A stretch of 64,000 bases of DNA, taken from contig OZ246975.1 in NCBI GenBank assembly GCA_965232485.1, forward strand, positions 1,426,001-1,490,000, written 5' to 3'. Origin of the DNA: VXPQ01 sp965232485 (GTDB taxonomy: Bacteria > Bacteroidota > Rhodothermia > Rhodothermales > VXPQ01). Every line of letters starts with the position of its first letter. Positions within the stretch are counted from its first letter, which is position 1. Shown here piece by piece: positions 8,343-17,534 of this stretch. The translations under genes were made by a program, and so were the position numbers. The notes beneath the pieces are model-generated. The model did not search any database and was not told where the DNA came from. It was given only the letters and a program-made list of their open reading frames with translations.

Positions 8343-9313
8343 GCCGCCGCTGCGTTTGCCATATGATCCAGATACCAGGCGTAGGTCTTTGCAAACCCGT
8401 CCTGCAGCGAAGTCCGGGCGCGCCACCCAAGCGCCTGCATCCGGGAAACATCCATGAGTTTGCGCGGCGTCCCGTCGGGCCGGGTCGCGTCGTAGCGTAT
8501 GGCGCTTTCGCTCCCGGTGACGCCCCGAATGATTTCCGCCAGCCCGGCAATGGAAATGTCCTCCCCAACGCCCACATTGAGCATACCGTCGCAGGCCGTT
8601 TCGTACAACCGCCCGGCAGGCAGGTCCAGCACGAATGCGATGGCGTCCGCAAGGTCGTCTACATACATGAATTCCCTGCGAGGCTTCCCGGTCCCCCACA
8701 GCGTAACAGGCGCATCCGGCCCCCCGGAACGCTTCGCTTCGTGGAATCTTCGCAACAAGGCGGCGGGCACATGCGAGGTTTCCGGATCGAAATTATCGTT
8801 CGGGCCGTACAAGTTCGTGGGCATCAACGTCACGAAATCGTCTCCGCATTGCCTCCGATAGGCCTCGCAGGTCCTGGCCCCGGCGATCTTCGCCACGGCG
8901 TACCATTGATTCGTTGGCTCAAGCGGCCCGGTCAGCATGCATTCCTCTGGCATGGGCTGCGGGGCGTGCTTCGGATAAATGCACGAACTTCCAAGAAAAA
9001 CAAGCCTGCGCACGCCGTATTCGTGCGCCGCCCGAATAACATTCGACTGAATAGCCACGTTGTCGGAGATGAAATCCGCCGGATATCGATCATTGGCCAG
9101 AATGCCGCCGACCACCGCCGCGGCAAGCACCACGAACCCCGGACGCTCCTGCTCGAAAAACGCATCGACCGCCGCCTGATCGAGTAAATCGAGCTCGTCG
9201 CGCGTACGCAACAGCAACGGCCGGTCGCCCTTGGCCTGCAAGCGGCGGACGACCGCCGAACCCACCAGGCCGCGGTGGCCCGCCACAAAAACAGGTGCTT
9301 CCATGTCGTTCAT
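8339..9313 (-). CDS. fcl: GDP-L-fucose synthase
   Basis: A 324-residue epimerase/reductase that turns GDP-4-keto-6-deoxymannose into GDP-L-fucose using NADPH. It shows the N-terminal VAGHRGLVGSAVVRRL loop, GSSCIYPK, and the YAVAK catalytic Tyr/Lys motif. The start at 9313 (MNDMEAPVFVAG) is taken because the nucleotide loop follows at once; the second Met at 9304 is possible. It is the first gene of the minus-strand operon and its stop overlaps the GH16 start. Confidence 0.93.
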   Translation of the reverse strand: MNDMEAPVFVAGHRGLVGSAVVRRLQAKGDRPLLLRTRDELDLLDQAAVDAFFEQERPGFVVLAAAVVGGILANDRYPADFISDNVAIQSNVIRAAHEYGVRRLVFLGSSCIYPKHAPQPMPEECMLTGPLEPTNQWYAVAKIAGARTCEAYRRQCGDDFVTLMPTNLYGPNDNFDPETSHVPAALLRRFHEAKRSGGPDAPVTLWGTGKPRREFMYVDDLADAIAFVLDLPAGRLYETACDGMLNVGVGEDISIAGLAEIIRGVTGSESAIRYDATRPDGTPRKLMDVSRMQALGWRARTSLQDGFAKTYAWYLDHMANAAAA

Positions 9314-9510
9314 AGACGCGCTACGGAAAATGGATGGCTTACGTATAACCGGGACGCCCCGCCGGGCATTCCGGCTACCGGAACATCGTTCGGTGCAGGT
9401 ATTATGCGCAGAAGCCCGACTTGCTCCCAAAAACCCGTATAAAATGCGGAACCCCGCATAAATACGGCGTTTCGATTCTTCCTCTGTCACGGGTCTTTTT
9501 TATCTGGATT
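9314..9510. promoter_or_regulatory. divergent intergenic region between fcl and manC
   Basis: A 197-bp gap between two divergent genes should hold promoters for both the fcl-to-wbpA operon and manC. A TATAAAA stretch lies near 9438-9445 ahead of manC, but I could not pair it with a well-spaced upstream box. The exact promoters are not called. Confidence 0.4.
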
Positions 9511-10587
9511 ATGGTATACGCCGTCATTATGGCTGGCGGAATCGGTAGTCGATTCTGGCCGCAAAGCCGCGAGAACAACCCCAAACAATTTCTGGCGATT
9601 CACGACAAGGATACGCTGATCCGGAACACCCTGTCCCGCCTGCAAGGCGTCGTTCCGGACGAACGCGTCTTCGTCGTTACGCACCGCCGGTACGTGGATC
9701 AGACCCGGGAGCAGCTTCCTTCCGTTCCCCTGGAAAACATCGTGGCCGAGCCGGTCGGGCGCAACACGGCGCCGTGCATCACGCTGGCCGCCCTGCAGTT
9801 GCTTGCGCGGGATCCCGACGCCGTCATGATCGCCTTGCCGGCGGACCACGTCATCCGCAACGCCAAGCAGTTTCACAAGGCGCTCCAGGCCGCCATCGAC
9901 AAGGCGCAAGAAAAAGACGCCCTCGTTACGATCGGCGTCGAACCCACCCACCCCGAAACCGGCTACGGCTACGTGCAATACGATAGTCAGGCTGACCGGG
10001 AACACAACGCCATGGAAGCCCTGCCGGTTCGGGCCTTTGCCGAAAAGCCCGACGTCGAAACCGCCGAACGCTTTCTGGATTCCGGAGATTTTCTATGGAA
10101 CAGCGGCATATTCGCATGGCGCGCCGACGCAATCCTGCATGCCGTGGAACGCTACCTGCCCAAGGTCTTTCGGGCCTTCGAGCCGCTTCGAAACGTCCTC
10201 GGCGGCGCACAGGAAACCGACGCCATCGCGGAAGCCTACGCCAAAAGCCCCTCCATCTCGATCGACTACGGCGTCATGGAGCGAGCGGACAAAGTGTTTG
10301 TCGTGCCTGCCTCTTTCGGCTGGAGCGACGTCGGCGACTGGACGGCGGTGTATGCACTGCGCAAAAAGGACAAACAGGGCAATACGCTCAAGGGCAACGC
10401 CATCCTGAACGATTCGAGCCGATGCCTGGTCGATGCGAGTCAGCGACTCGTCGTCCTGATAGGCATGCACGACACGATCGTGGTCGATACCGAAGACGCC
10501 CTGCTGATCTGCAACCGGGAAAGCGCCCAGCAAGTTAAAAACGTCGTGGATTACCTGCGGGCGCACCAGTTGGAAGAGTACTTTTGA
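9511..10587 (+). CDS. manC: mannose-1-phosphate guanylyltransferase
   Basis: A 358-residue single-domain enzyme making GDP-mannose from mannose-1-phosphate and GTP. It begins MVYAVIMAGGIGSRFWPQSR, the nucleotidyltransferase signature, followed by EPVGRNTAPCI and FAEKPD. It lacks the C-terminal phosphomannose isomerase domain of bifunctional ManC/AlgA, so isomerase must be elsewhere. The start at 9511 is chosen because the signature starts there. It is divergent from fcl and gmd, which consume its product. Confidence 0.93.
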   Translation: MVYAVIMAGGIGSRFWPQSRENNPKQFLAIHDKDTLIRNTLSRLQGVVPDERVFVVTHRRYVDQTREQLPSVPLENIVAEPVGRNTAPCITLAALQLLARDPDAVMIALPADHVIRNAKQFHKALQAAIDKAQEKDALVTIGVEPTHPETGYGYVQYDSQADREHNAMEALPVRAFAEKPDVETAERFLDSGDFLWNSGIFAWRADAILHAVERYLPKVFRAFEPLRNVLGGAQETDAIAEAYAKSPSISIDYGVMERADKVFVVPASFGWSDVGDWTAVYALRKKDKQGNTLKGNAILNDSSRCLVDASQRLVVLIGMHDTIVVDTEDALLICNRESAQQVKNVVDYLRAHQLEEYF

Positions 10588-10589
10588 GC

Positions 10590-10765
10590 CGGAGGGCTGG
10601 AAAAAACCGCGGTTTCGCCACTCTTGGCCTTTTTTTCATCTTTCTCTGAATCCTGTAACGTAACCCGTACGTAGTCTTTTGGGTTGAACCCGCTTTTTGG
10701 CCTTACCTTGCCCCTCTTGCATGCCGGGCCGGCCTAGCAGCGATCCGCCGAAACCCCTGTCCACG
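10590..10765 (+). terminator. possible weak terminator region after manC
   Basis: Downstream of manC there is a self-complementary AAACCGCGGTTT near 10605-10617, then a GGCC followed by seven T at 10627-10635. The pairing around the T-run is imperfect, so this is only a tentative terminator. The rest of the 178-bp gap before the efflux operon shows no gene. Confidence 0.3.
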
Positions 10766-12373
10766 ATGAGACTCTCCATTCTGATCGCAAGCGCGCTGTT
10801 CGTCGCCATACTGGCGCTTGCCCCCGCGGCCGTCGCCCAAACCGTCTCCCCGAATGCAGAGGAGATCAAGGAGCCGCTCACATTGACGCTGGACGAAGCC
10901 CTCCAGATAGCGCTGGTCCGCAACTATGCGATGCGGCTCGAACGCCTGAACGTCGAACAGGCCTCTGCGCAGGTTCGCGAAGCCTGGAGCGACGCATGGC
11001 CTCTCGTTGACGCAACCTCCAGTTACACCCGAAATCTGAAAAGCGCCAATCCTTTCGCCGGTTCGGAAGCGGGCGGATTGTTCAGTTCGTTCGGTTTTAT
11101 CGACTGGTTGTCTTTCAACGAACGGGCGCGCACGGACGACGACGCGGAAACGGGGCCCATCGATTTCGACGAATTCCTGGATCGGCAGGAAGAAGGACTG
11201 GAGGCGATCGGGGCCGGCTTCGGAGGAGACGCCAATCCCTTCGCGGTGCCCAACGAATTTCTGAACAGCGTCTCGGTAACCCAAAGACTTTTCTCCGCCA
11301 GCCTTTTTGTCGGAATCCGGGGAGCCAAACGATACAAAGAACTGACCGGCGAAACCCTGAAACGGCAACGGCAACTCGTGCTCCACGAAGTGCGACAGGC
11401 ATTCTACCAGGCGTTGTTATCCCTGAAGCAGGTGGAAGTCATGCGTCTGAGCGTGGCGCGGACGCAGGCTACGCTCGACGAAACCATACAGCGCGTAGCC
11501 CAGGGCCTAACGCCGAAATTCCAGCGCCTGACGGCGGAAGTCGAACTGGCCAATCTGGAAACGGAACAGGTCGAGGTCGCGGGGCGCGCGGCGCAAGCGC
11601 TGGACAACCTCAAGATGCAGATCGGGATTCCGGTGGATCAGCCAATCCGGCTTCGGGGCGACCTGGAAACCGAAGATCGGGGACGCTTCCTGACCGTCTC
11701 GACGGAAAACGTCACGGACCTCGCGCTGCGGCATCGGCCGGACCTGGAACAGGCGCGGATTGCGGTCGAGTTGCAACGGATTGACCGCCGACGGACCCAG
11801 ATGCAGTACTTGCCGGAGCTCAGCGCGGTCGCCAATCTCAGTTACATAGGCCGGGTGCCGGACGATCGCACGCGGATCGTTTCGGAGGATCGGGACAATT
11901 TTATATACCGCAGCGAATCCATCGATTTTTTCTCGCAGAGTTACTGGAATCCCGCGATCAGCGCGGGCGTCCGGCTCACCTGGAACATCTTCAACGGATT
12001 CCGGACGAGCGCCCAGGCGCAACAACGCAGCCTGGCGCTGCATCAGGCCGAACTGCAATACGACCAGGCCGTGCAACAGATACGCATGGATGTGCAGGGA
12101 ACGTTGCGGGACCTCGAAACCGCGCAGCAACGAATTCTGGCGCAGGATCAGAATGTCCGCCGCGCGGAGCTGAATTACGAATACGCCCGCGCGCGCCTTG
12201 CCGAAGGCGTCGCCTCGCCCGCCGAGGAGCGCAACGCTTCCGAACAACTGGACCAGAGCCGCCTCAACCGACTTCGCGCCTTGTACGACTATCTCGTAGC
12301 CCAAAGCGCGCTCGAAACGTCCCTGGGCATGACGCAGTGGAACGCCGAGGACCCCCAGCTTACGAAAAAATAA
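10766..12373 (+). CDS. TolC-family outer membrane efflux protein
   Basis: A 535-residue outer membrane factor. The signal peptide (MRLSILIASALFVAILALAP, cut near AVAQ) is followed by two TolC-type halves with long helical stretches, e.g. LTLDEALQIALVRNYAM near the start and a second half rich in Gln/Ala helices. It should form the trimeric outer membrane channel for the adaptor and RND pump encoded next. It is longer than E. coli TolC because of a loop at about residues 85-165. The start at 10766 is set by the signal peptide. The gap to the adaptor is 21 bp. Confidence 0.88.
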   Translation: MRLSILIASALFVAILALAPAAVAQTVSPNAEEIKEPLTLTLDEALQIALVRNYAMRLERLNVEQASAQVREAWSDAWPLVDATSSYTRNLKSANPFAGSEAGGLFSSFGFIDWLSFNERARTDDDAETGPIDFDEFLDRQEEGLEAIGAGFGGDANPFAVPNEFLNSVSVTQRLFSASLFVGIRGAKRYKELTGETLKRQRQLVLHEVRQAFYQALLSLKQVEVMRLSVARTQATLDETIQRVAQGLTPKFQRLTAEVELANLETEQVEVAGRAAQALDNLKMQIGIPVDQPIRLRGDLETEDRGRFLTVSTENVTDLALRHRPDLEQARIAVELQRIDRRRTQMQYLPELSAVANLSYIGRVPDDRTRIVSEDRDNFIYRSESIDFFSQSYWNPAISAGVRLTWNIFNGFRTSAQAQQRSLALHQAELQYDQAVQQIRMDVQGTLRDLETAQQRILAQDQNVRRAELNYEYARARLAEGVASPAEERNASEQLDQSRLNRLRALYDYLVAQSALETSLGMTQWNAEDPQLTKK

Positions 12374-12394
12374 CCCTTTCCTTTAACGTATCTC

Positions 12395-13600
12395 ATGATT
12401 TTCGACGATCGATTCCGGATGCGTAGCCGCCGCAGCCTTGCGCGAAATATCCTTGCCGCCGGACTGCTTCCGCTTTGCGTCGCTGCGCTGTTTGCCGGGT
12501 GCGGAACAGAACCGCCGAACGGCGCTCGCAGCGCGCCCGCCGACATGAACGACGCACAGGCTATCCAGGTTGAAACCCTGGTGCTCGAACCCACCGTATT
12601 TCAGGACGTCATCCAGCTGACCGGGTCGGTCGAGGCATTCGACGACGCCCGCTTGTCGGCGCAAACAAGCGGCACGGTCATCGCAATCAAACCCCTCGGC
12701 GCCTTCGTCGGAAACGAGGGCGCCGTCGCGCAAATCAATCCTTCCATATCGGAAGCCGCAGTTTTGCAAGCCAGCGCCATCGTCGAAGCCGCCGACGCGC
12801 AATTCGGGCTGGCGCAAGAAAACCTGACCCGCAACGAACCGCTTTTCGCCGATTCGGTGATCAGCGCCATTGAATGGGAAAGCGTGCAGGCGCAATACAA
12901 TCAGGCGAAAGCGAACCTTGCGCAGGTCCAGGCCGCCCTCGACCAGGCCCGCACTGCGCTGGGGCAAACCCGCGTGGAGGCGCCTTTCTCCGGAACCGTC
13001 GAAGAGCACTTCGTCGAACCCGGCGAGCAGGTTACGCCCGGCATGGCGGTAGCCCGCCTCATCAATACGCGCCGCGTCAAGGTCGTTTCGGGCGTACCCG
13101 AGCGGTATGCCGCGGATATTGTGCGCGGCGCGCCCGTGCGCATCGGCTTCGAGGCGTACCGGGGCCATCGCATCGACGGGCAAGTCGCGTTCGTCGGACG
13201 CGCCGTCGATCCGCTAAGCCGCACCTTCCCGATCGAAATCGTCATCGACAATCCGGACGGAACCGTCAAGCCGGAAATGGTGGCGCGCGTAGAGGTGACC
13301 CGCGAAATCATTGAAGATGCGCTGGTTGTGCCGCGCGCGGCGGTCATTCGCACCGAAAACGGGCACATCGCCTACCTGGTCGAAAACCGGGATGGAACTC
13401 CGACCGCCGTACGACGCGATTTCATACCGGGCCCTGACTTCGGAGCCTATATCGTGGCGACGAACCTTGCGCCTGGCGACGAAGTGATCGTACTCGGACA
13501 ATCGAAGGTGATCGACGGAGACCGGATCGAGATAGCCTCCCGCCACGCCACATCCGGGAATATGTCCGCAGAACAGCCGGAAATTCTGACGGACGGATAA
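12395..13600 (+). CDS. RND efflux periplasmic adaptor lipoprotein
   Basis: A 401-residue HlyD/AcrA-type membrane fusion protein bridging the inner membrane pump and the TolC-like channel. A lipoprotein signal (LLPLCVAALFAGCG) is followed by a first beta strand unit, a lipoyl half (VEAFDDARLSAQTSGTV), a helical hairpin around residues 120-190, the second lipoyl half (VEAPFSGTVEEHFVEPGEQV) and a beta-barrel domain. A second Met (residue 9) is also a possible start. It is gene two of the tolC-adaptor-pump operon. Confidence 0.9.
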   Translation: MIFDDRFRMRSRRSLARNILAAGLLPLCVAALFAGCGTEPPNGARSAPADMNDAQAIQVETLVLEPTVFQDVIQLTGSVEAFDDARLSAQTSGTVIAIKPLGAFVGNEGAVAQINPSISEAAVLQASAIVEAADAQFGLAQENLTRNEPLFADSVISAIEWESVQAQYNQAKANLAQVQAALDQARTALGQTRVEAPFSGTVEEHFVEPGEQVTPGMAVARLINTRRVKVVSGVPERYAADIVRGAPVRIGFEAYRGHRIDGQVAFVGRAVDPLSRTFPIEIVIDNPDGTVKPEMVARVEVTREIIEDALVVPRAAVIRTENGHIAYLVENRDGTPTAVRRDFIPGPDFGAYIVATNLAPGDEVIVLGQSKVIDGDRIEIASRHATSGNMSAEQPEILTDG

Positions 13601-13658
13601 ACGCCAACCCTGCTCCTGGTCCGCCCGGCGGCCACCTCCACCTGTTACCTGGCGCGTT

Positions 13659-16600
13659 ATGAAAATCACTGACGTCTCGATCAAGTATCGTACGAGCATT
13701 GTCGTCCTGACAGCGATACTCGCCATCGGAGGGCTGTATAGCTACAGAACCATTCCGAAGGAGTCCTCGCCCTCCATCGAGATTCCGCAAATCGTCGTTA
13801 CCCTGTTGTACCCCGGCGCAAGCCCCGACGATGTGGAATCCCTTATCACGCAGCCCGTCGAACGGGAAATACAAGCCGTCAACGGCATCAAAGAGATTCG
13901 CTCCACGTCTGTGCAGGGCGTATCGACCATCGTGGTGGAGTTCGATCCAGACATTTCCATAGACGACGCCTACCAGAAGGTGCGCGACAAAGTAGATGTG
14001 GCCCGGCCCACCCTGCCCGGCGAAGTCGAGGAGCCTATCGTTAGCGAGATCGATTTCTCGGAATTTCCCATCATGACCGTCAACCTGGCGGCGAATTATT
14101 CGCTTTCGCAACTCAAAGAGGTGGCGGAAAATCTCGAAGACGAGATTGAGACGGTGCAGGGCGTGCTGGAGGTAGACGTAATAGGCGGTCTGGAGCGCGA
14201 AGTACAAATTGACGTGGACCTGAATGCGCTTCAGGCATACAACCTCGCATTCATGGATATCGTGGACGCCATTCGCGCGGAAAACACGAACATGCCGGGC
14301 GGCTCCGTGGACGTGGACCGCCTGAACTACCTGGTCCGCGTGGACGGCGCGTTCGACGTTCCCGACGAAATAGAAAACATTGTGATCGAGGCGCCGGGCG
14401 GCCAACCGATCTACGTGCGCGACGTGGCCCGCGTCGATTTCGGGTACAAGGACCGGGCGACGTACGCCCGCCTTCAGCGCTTCCGCACCGAAACGGAGGA
14501 CGGCGAACTCGTGCGGACGGACGATCAGGATATCCTGCAAGTCATCAGTCTCAACGTCAAAAAACGATCCGGCGAAAACATCATCCACACGGCGCAGGCC
14601 GTGCAGGACAAGGTAGACGGATTCGTGTTTCCGCACGGCACCCGCATCCTCGTTACCGGCGATCAAAGCGAGGATGTGCAAAACATGATCGACGACCTCG
14701 AAAACAATATCATCAGCGGACTCATTTTCGTGGTGGCGGTGCTATTGTTCTTTCTCGGGGTGCGTACGGCCACGCTGGTCGGCGTCGCCATTCCCCTGTC
14801 GATGTTTCTGTCGTTCATCATTTTCCAGGCGTTCGGCTACACGCTGAATTTCATTATTCTGTTCAGCCTGATCATCGCCCTCGGCATGCTGGTGGACAAT
14901 GCCGTGGTCATCGTGGAAAATATCTATCGATACCGCGAGATGGGGCATTCCCGGTTCGAGGCGGCGCGGCGCGGCACCGCCGAAGTCGGCGGACCGGTCG
15001 TCGCCTCCACGGCGACCACGGTCGCTGCATTCGCGCCCATGCTCTTCTGGCCCGGCATCATCGGCGAGTTCATGCGCAACATGCCGCTTACGCTCATTGT
15101 TACGCTGTCCGCCTCGCTCTTCGTGGCGTTGATCATCAACCCGGTCATCACAGGTATTTTCGTGCGGCTCGAATCGGAAGAACGCCCAAAGATACGCGGC
15201 GCCGCGCGCATCGCCAGGGTGCTGATCTTCGTCCTGGTCGCCGTGCTGATGGGGCTTGCCAATTACCGGATGCTGGTAGTATTCGCCATCGCCATCCCGT
15301 CGCTGATCTGGATTCACAAGAAATTTTTCAAGCCGGTCGGGGATTATTTCGCGGATACGTTGCTGCCGCGCATCGTGGCGATGTACCGGTCGCTCCTTGC
15401 CTGGATGCTTCAGCGCGATTACAGCGTCCGCCGGGCCTGGTTGCGGAACACCGGAGCGCTGGCTTCCCTGACCATCGGATTCGTGCTGCTGATCGGAGGC
15501 GGCCTGCTTTCGGGCGTCGGCCCTCCGGTGGCGGGCGGCATGTCGGGAGCCGGTCTGCTCCTGATCGTACCCGGCGGCCTGCTCTCCTTGCTCGGCGTGG
15601 CGGGCGTACTGTTGCATTGCGCCGAAAGCCTGTACCTCGGCGGATGGAAAACCGTCCGCGCAGGACTCGTCTTCGGCGGCGCCATGCTGGCGATCCTGTC
15701 TCTGATCTGGCTGGGGCCGCAGGAAATTCCCTTCTTCGTCATCGCCAATCTGATGGGATTGCCTGCCGTCATTTGCGCGGTGGGCGTGCTCGGCGCCCTC
15801 CTCAACCGGCGGAAACGCACGACGCTCTTGCTGACGGACAACCGGGCGCGTTTGCTGACCGGCGCCATGGGATCCCTGATCGGCATCATAATGGTGTTTC
15901 AGGCGGCGCCTACCGGCGTCGAGTTCTTTCCGGAAAACGATCCCCGTCAGGTATGGGTTACCCTGGAGGGCGCGCTGGGCACCAATGTAGACGCCAGCGA
16001 CGATGTCGCCGCCACGGCGCACGACCGCATTCTGAATCTGCTGAACAATACGCCCGAATCGGAAGCCAATTTGAAAAGCGTGCTGGTGAATGTCGGAGTA
16101 GGCGGCGACGTCATGTTCGGGGGCGGATCGGAAAGCGCGGAAGTATCCCGGGTCACCCTGAATCTGGCGGATTATGCGGACCGCAAGGAACCGAGCCCGG
16201 AAACCCTGTCCAAAATCCGGGCCCGATTGCAAGGCATTCCCGGAACGGACATCACCGTGGAGCAAAGCCAGCTGGGACCCCCGACCGGCTTGCCCGTCAA
16301 TATTGAAATTTCCGGGGAGGATTTCGCCACGATTCGCCGGATCACCCGCGAAGTGCGCCAGATACTGGCGGACGGCGCGGAGAACGGAGACATTCCGGGC
16401 CTGGTGGACGTTGCAGACGACCTGAACGAGGGCCGCCCGGAAATGCATGTGCAGATCGACCGGGAACGGGCGGGACGTTTCGGATTGAACACGAACCAGA
16501 TCGCCACCACAATACGCGCCGCCATCAACGGCGTCGAAGCCGGCAAATTCCGCACGGGCGAAGACGAATACGACATCACCATACGGCTCCGCGAGGCGGA

Positions 16601-17504
16601 TCGGTCCAGCCTGGAAAGCATCAAAAACCTTACGGTCCTGTACGAAGGCGTCCAGATTCCCGTAACCGCCGTGGCGGATTTCGACGTGGGCAGCGGCCTC
16701 GGGTCCGTCACGCGCCTCGATTTGCAGCGCGTTTCGACGGTGACGGGAAGGGCCGCGCCCGGCGTGCCCGGCCCGCAGGTGCTTACCAACGTACAGGCAT
16801 ATCTGGCCGACTACGAAGCGAATCTACCCGCCGGATATACCATGACCTATACCGGCGAAAGCGAAGATCAGGAAGAATCCTTTGCCTTCCTGACCACCGT
16901 GCTGCTGATTGCGGTATCGCTCATTTTCATGATCATGGTGGCCCAGTTCAATAAAGTGACGGCGCCCTTCATCATCATGCTGGCCGTAGGATTTTCGCTG
17001 ATCGGGGTGCTCCTGGGCCTCATTCTTACGCGCACGCCTTTCGGGCTCTTCACGTTCATCGGCATTATTTCGCTGGCGGGCATTGTGGTGAACAACAATA
17101 TCGTGCTGATAGACTACATCATGCAGCTGCGGGAGCGGGGCATGGAAAAACATGCCGCCATCATCGAAGGAGGCGCCACGCGCTTGCGTCCGGTGCTCCT
17201 GACCGCGCTCACGACGGTGCTCGGCCTGATTCCGCTGACCTTCGGCATCAACATAGACTTCGTAGGTCTGTTGACGGAATGGCGGCCCAATTTCCAGTTC
17301 GGCTCCGAAAACACGCAATTCTGGGGACCGATGGGCACAGCGATCATCAGCGGGCTGGTCTTCGCCACCTTCCTGACGCTGGTCATCGTACCTGTGATGT
17401 ATTCGACGTTCGATTCGCTTTCTAACAAGTTGCGAAGCCTGGTCGGACGCAAAAAGGACGCCGCGGACGGCGAACAGAACGAAACAAACCTGGCCAACCG
17501 GTAG
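13659..17504 (+). CDS. RND efflux transporter, AcrB-like, with extra central membrane block
   Basis: A 1281-residue inner membrane pump, about 230 residues longer than AcrB. The N-terminal helix, porter domain and TM block are standard. TM4 reads GMLVDNAVVIVENIYR, keeping one of the two AcrB aspartates (D-N instead of D-D). TM10 region reads GIVVNNNIVLIDYIMQL, without the AcrB lysine, as in many non-proteobacterial pumps. Between the halves, at roughly residues 510-750, are extra hydrophobic segments (ARVLIFVLVAVLMGLANY, TIGFVLLIGGGLL, LLLIVPGGLLSLLGVAGVLL). Substrate cannot be told. It follows the adaptor by 58 bp. Confidence 0.9.
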   Translation: MKITDVSIKYRTSIVVLTAILAIGGLYSYRTIPKESSPSIEIPQIVVTLLYPGASPDDVESLITQPVEREIQAVNGIKEIRSTSVQGVSTIVVEFDPDISIDDAYQKVRDKVDVARPTLPGEVEEPIVSEIDFSEFPIMTVNLAANYSLSQLKEVAENLEDEIETVQGVLEVDVIGGLEREVQIDVDLNALQAYNLAFMDIVDAIRAENTNMPGGSVDVDRLNYLVRVDGAFDVPDEIENIVIEAPGGQPIYVRDVARVDFGYKDRATYARLQRFRTETEDGELVRTDDQDILQVISLNVKKRSGENIIHTAQAVQDKVDGFVFPHGTRILVTGDQSEDVQNMIDDLENNIISGLIFVVAVLLFFLGVRTATLVGVAIPLSMFLSFIIFQAFGYTLNFIILFSLIIALGMLVDNAVVIVENIYRYREMGHSRFEAARRGTAEVGGPVVASTATTVAAFAPMLFWPGIIGEFMRNMPLTLIVTLSASLFVALIINPVITGIFVRLESEERPKIRGAARIARVLIFVLVAVLMGLANYRMLVVFAIAIPSLIWIHKKFFKPVGDYFADTLLPRIVAMYRSLLAWMLQRDYSVRRAWLRNTGALASLTIGFVLLIGGGLLSGVGPPVAGGMSGAGLLLIVPGGLLSLLGVAGVLLHCAESLYLGGWKTVRAGLVFGGAMLAILSLIWLGPQEIPFFVIANLMGLPAVICAVGVLGALLNRRKRTTLLLTDNRARLLTGAMGSLIGIIMVFQAAPTGVEFFPENDPRQVWVTLEGALGTNVDASDDVAATAHDRILNLLNNTPESEANLKSVLVNVGVGGDVMFGGGSESAEVSRVTLNLADYADRKEPSPETLSKIRARLQGIPGTDITVEQSQLGPPTGLPVNIEISGEDFATIRRITREVRQILADGAENGDIPGLVDVADDLNEGRPEMHVQIDRERAGRFGLNTNQIATTIRAAINGVEAGKFRTGEDEYDITIRLREADRSSLESIKNLTVLYEGVQIPVTAVADFDVGSGLGSVTRLDLQRVSTVTGRAAPGVPGPQVLTNVQAYLADYEANLPAGYTMTYTGESEDQEESFAFLTTVLLIAVSLIFMIMVAQFNKVTAPFIIMLAVGFSLIGVLLGLILTRTPFGLFTFIGIISLAGIVVNNNIVLIDYIMQLRERGMEKHAAIIEGGATRLRPVLLTALTTVLGLIPLTFGINIDFVGLLTEWRPNFQFGSENTQFWGPMGTAIISGLVFATFLTLVIVPVMYSTFDSLSNKLRSLVGRKKDAADGEQNETNLANR

Positions 17505-17534
17505 CGCCGGCGCCGAAGCAGCCGGTAGCGACGC

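Noticed and set aside
14742..16448. 568-codon minus frame inside the RND pump gene
   Set aside because: Low-complexity Gln/Arg/His-rich antisense shadow caused by GC-rich codon structure.
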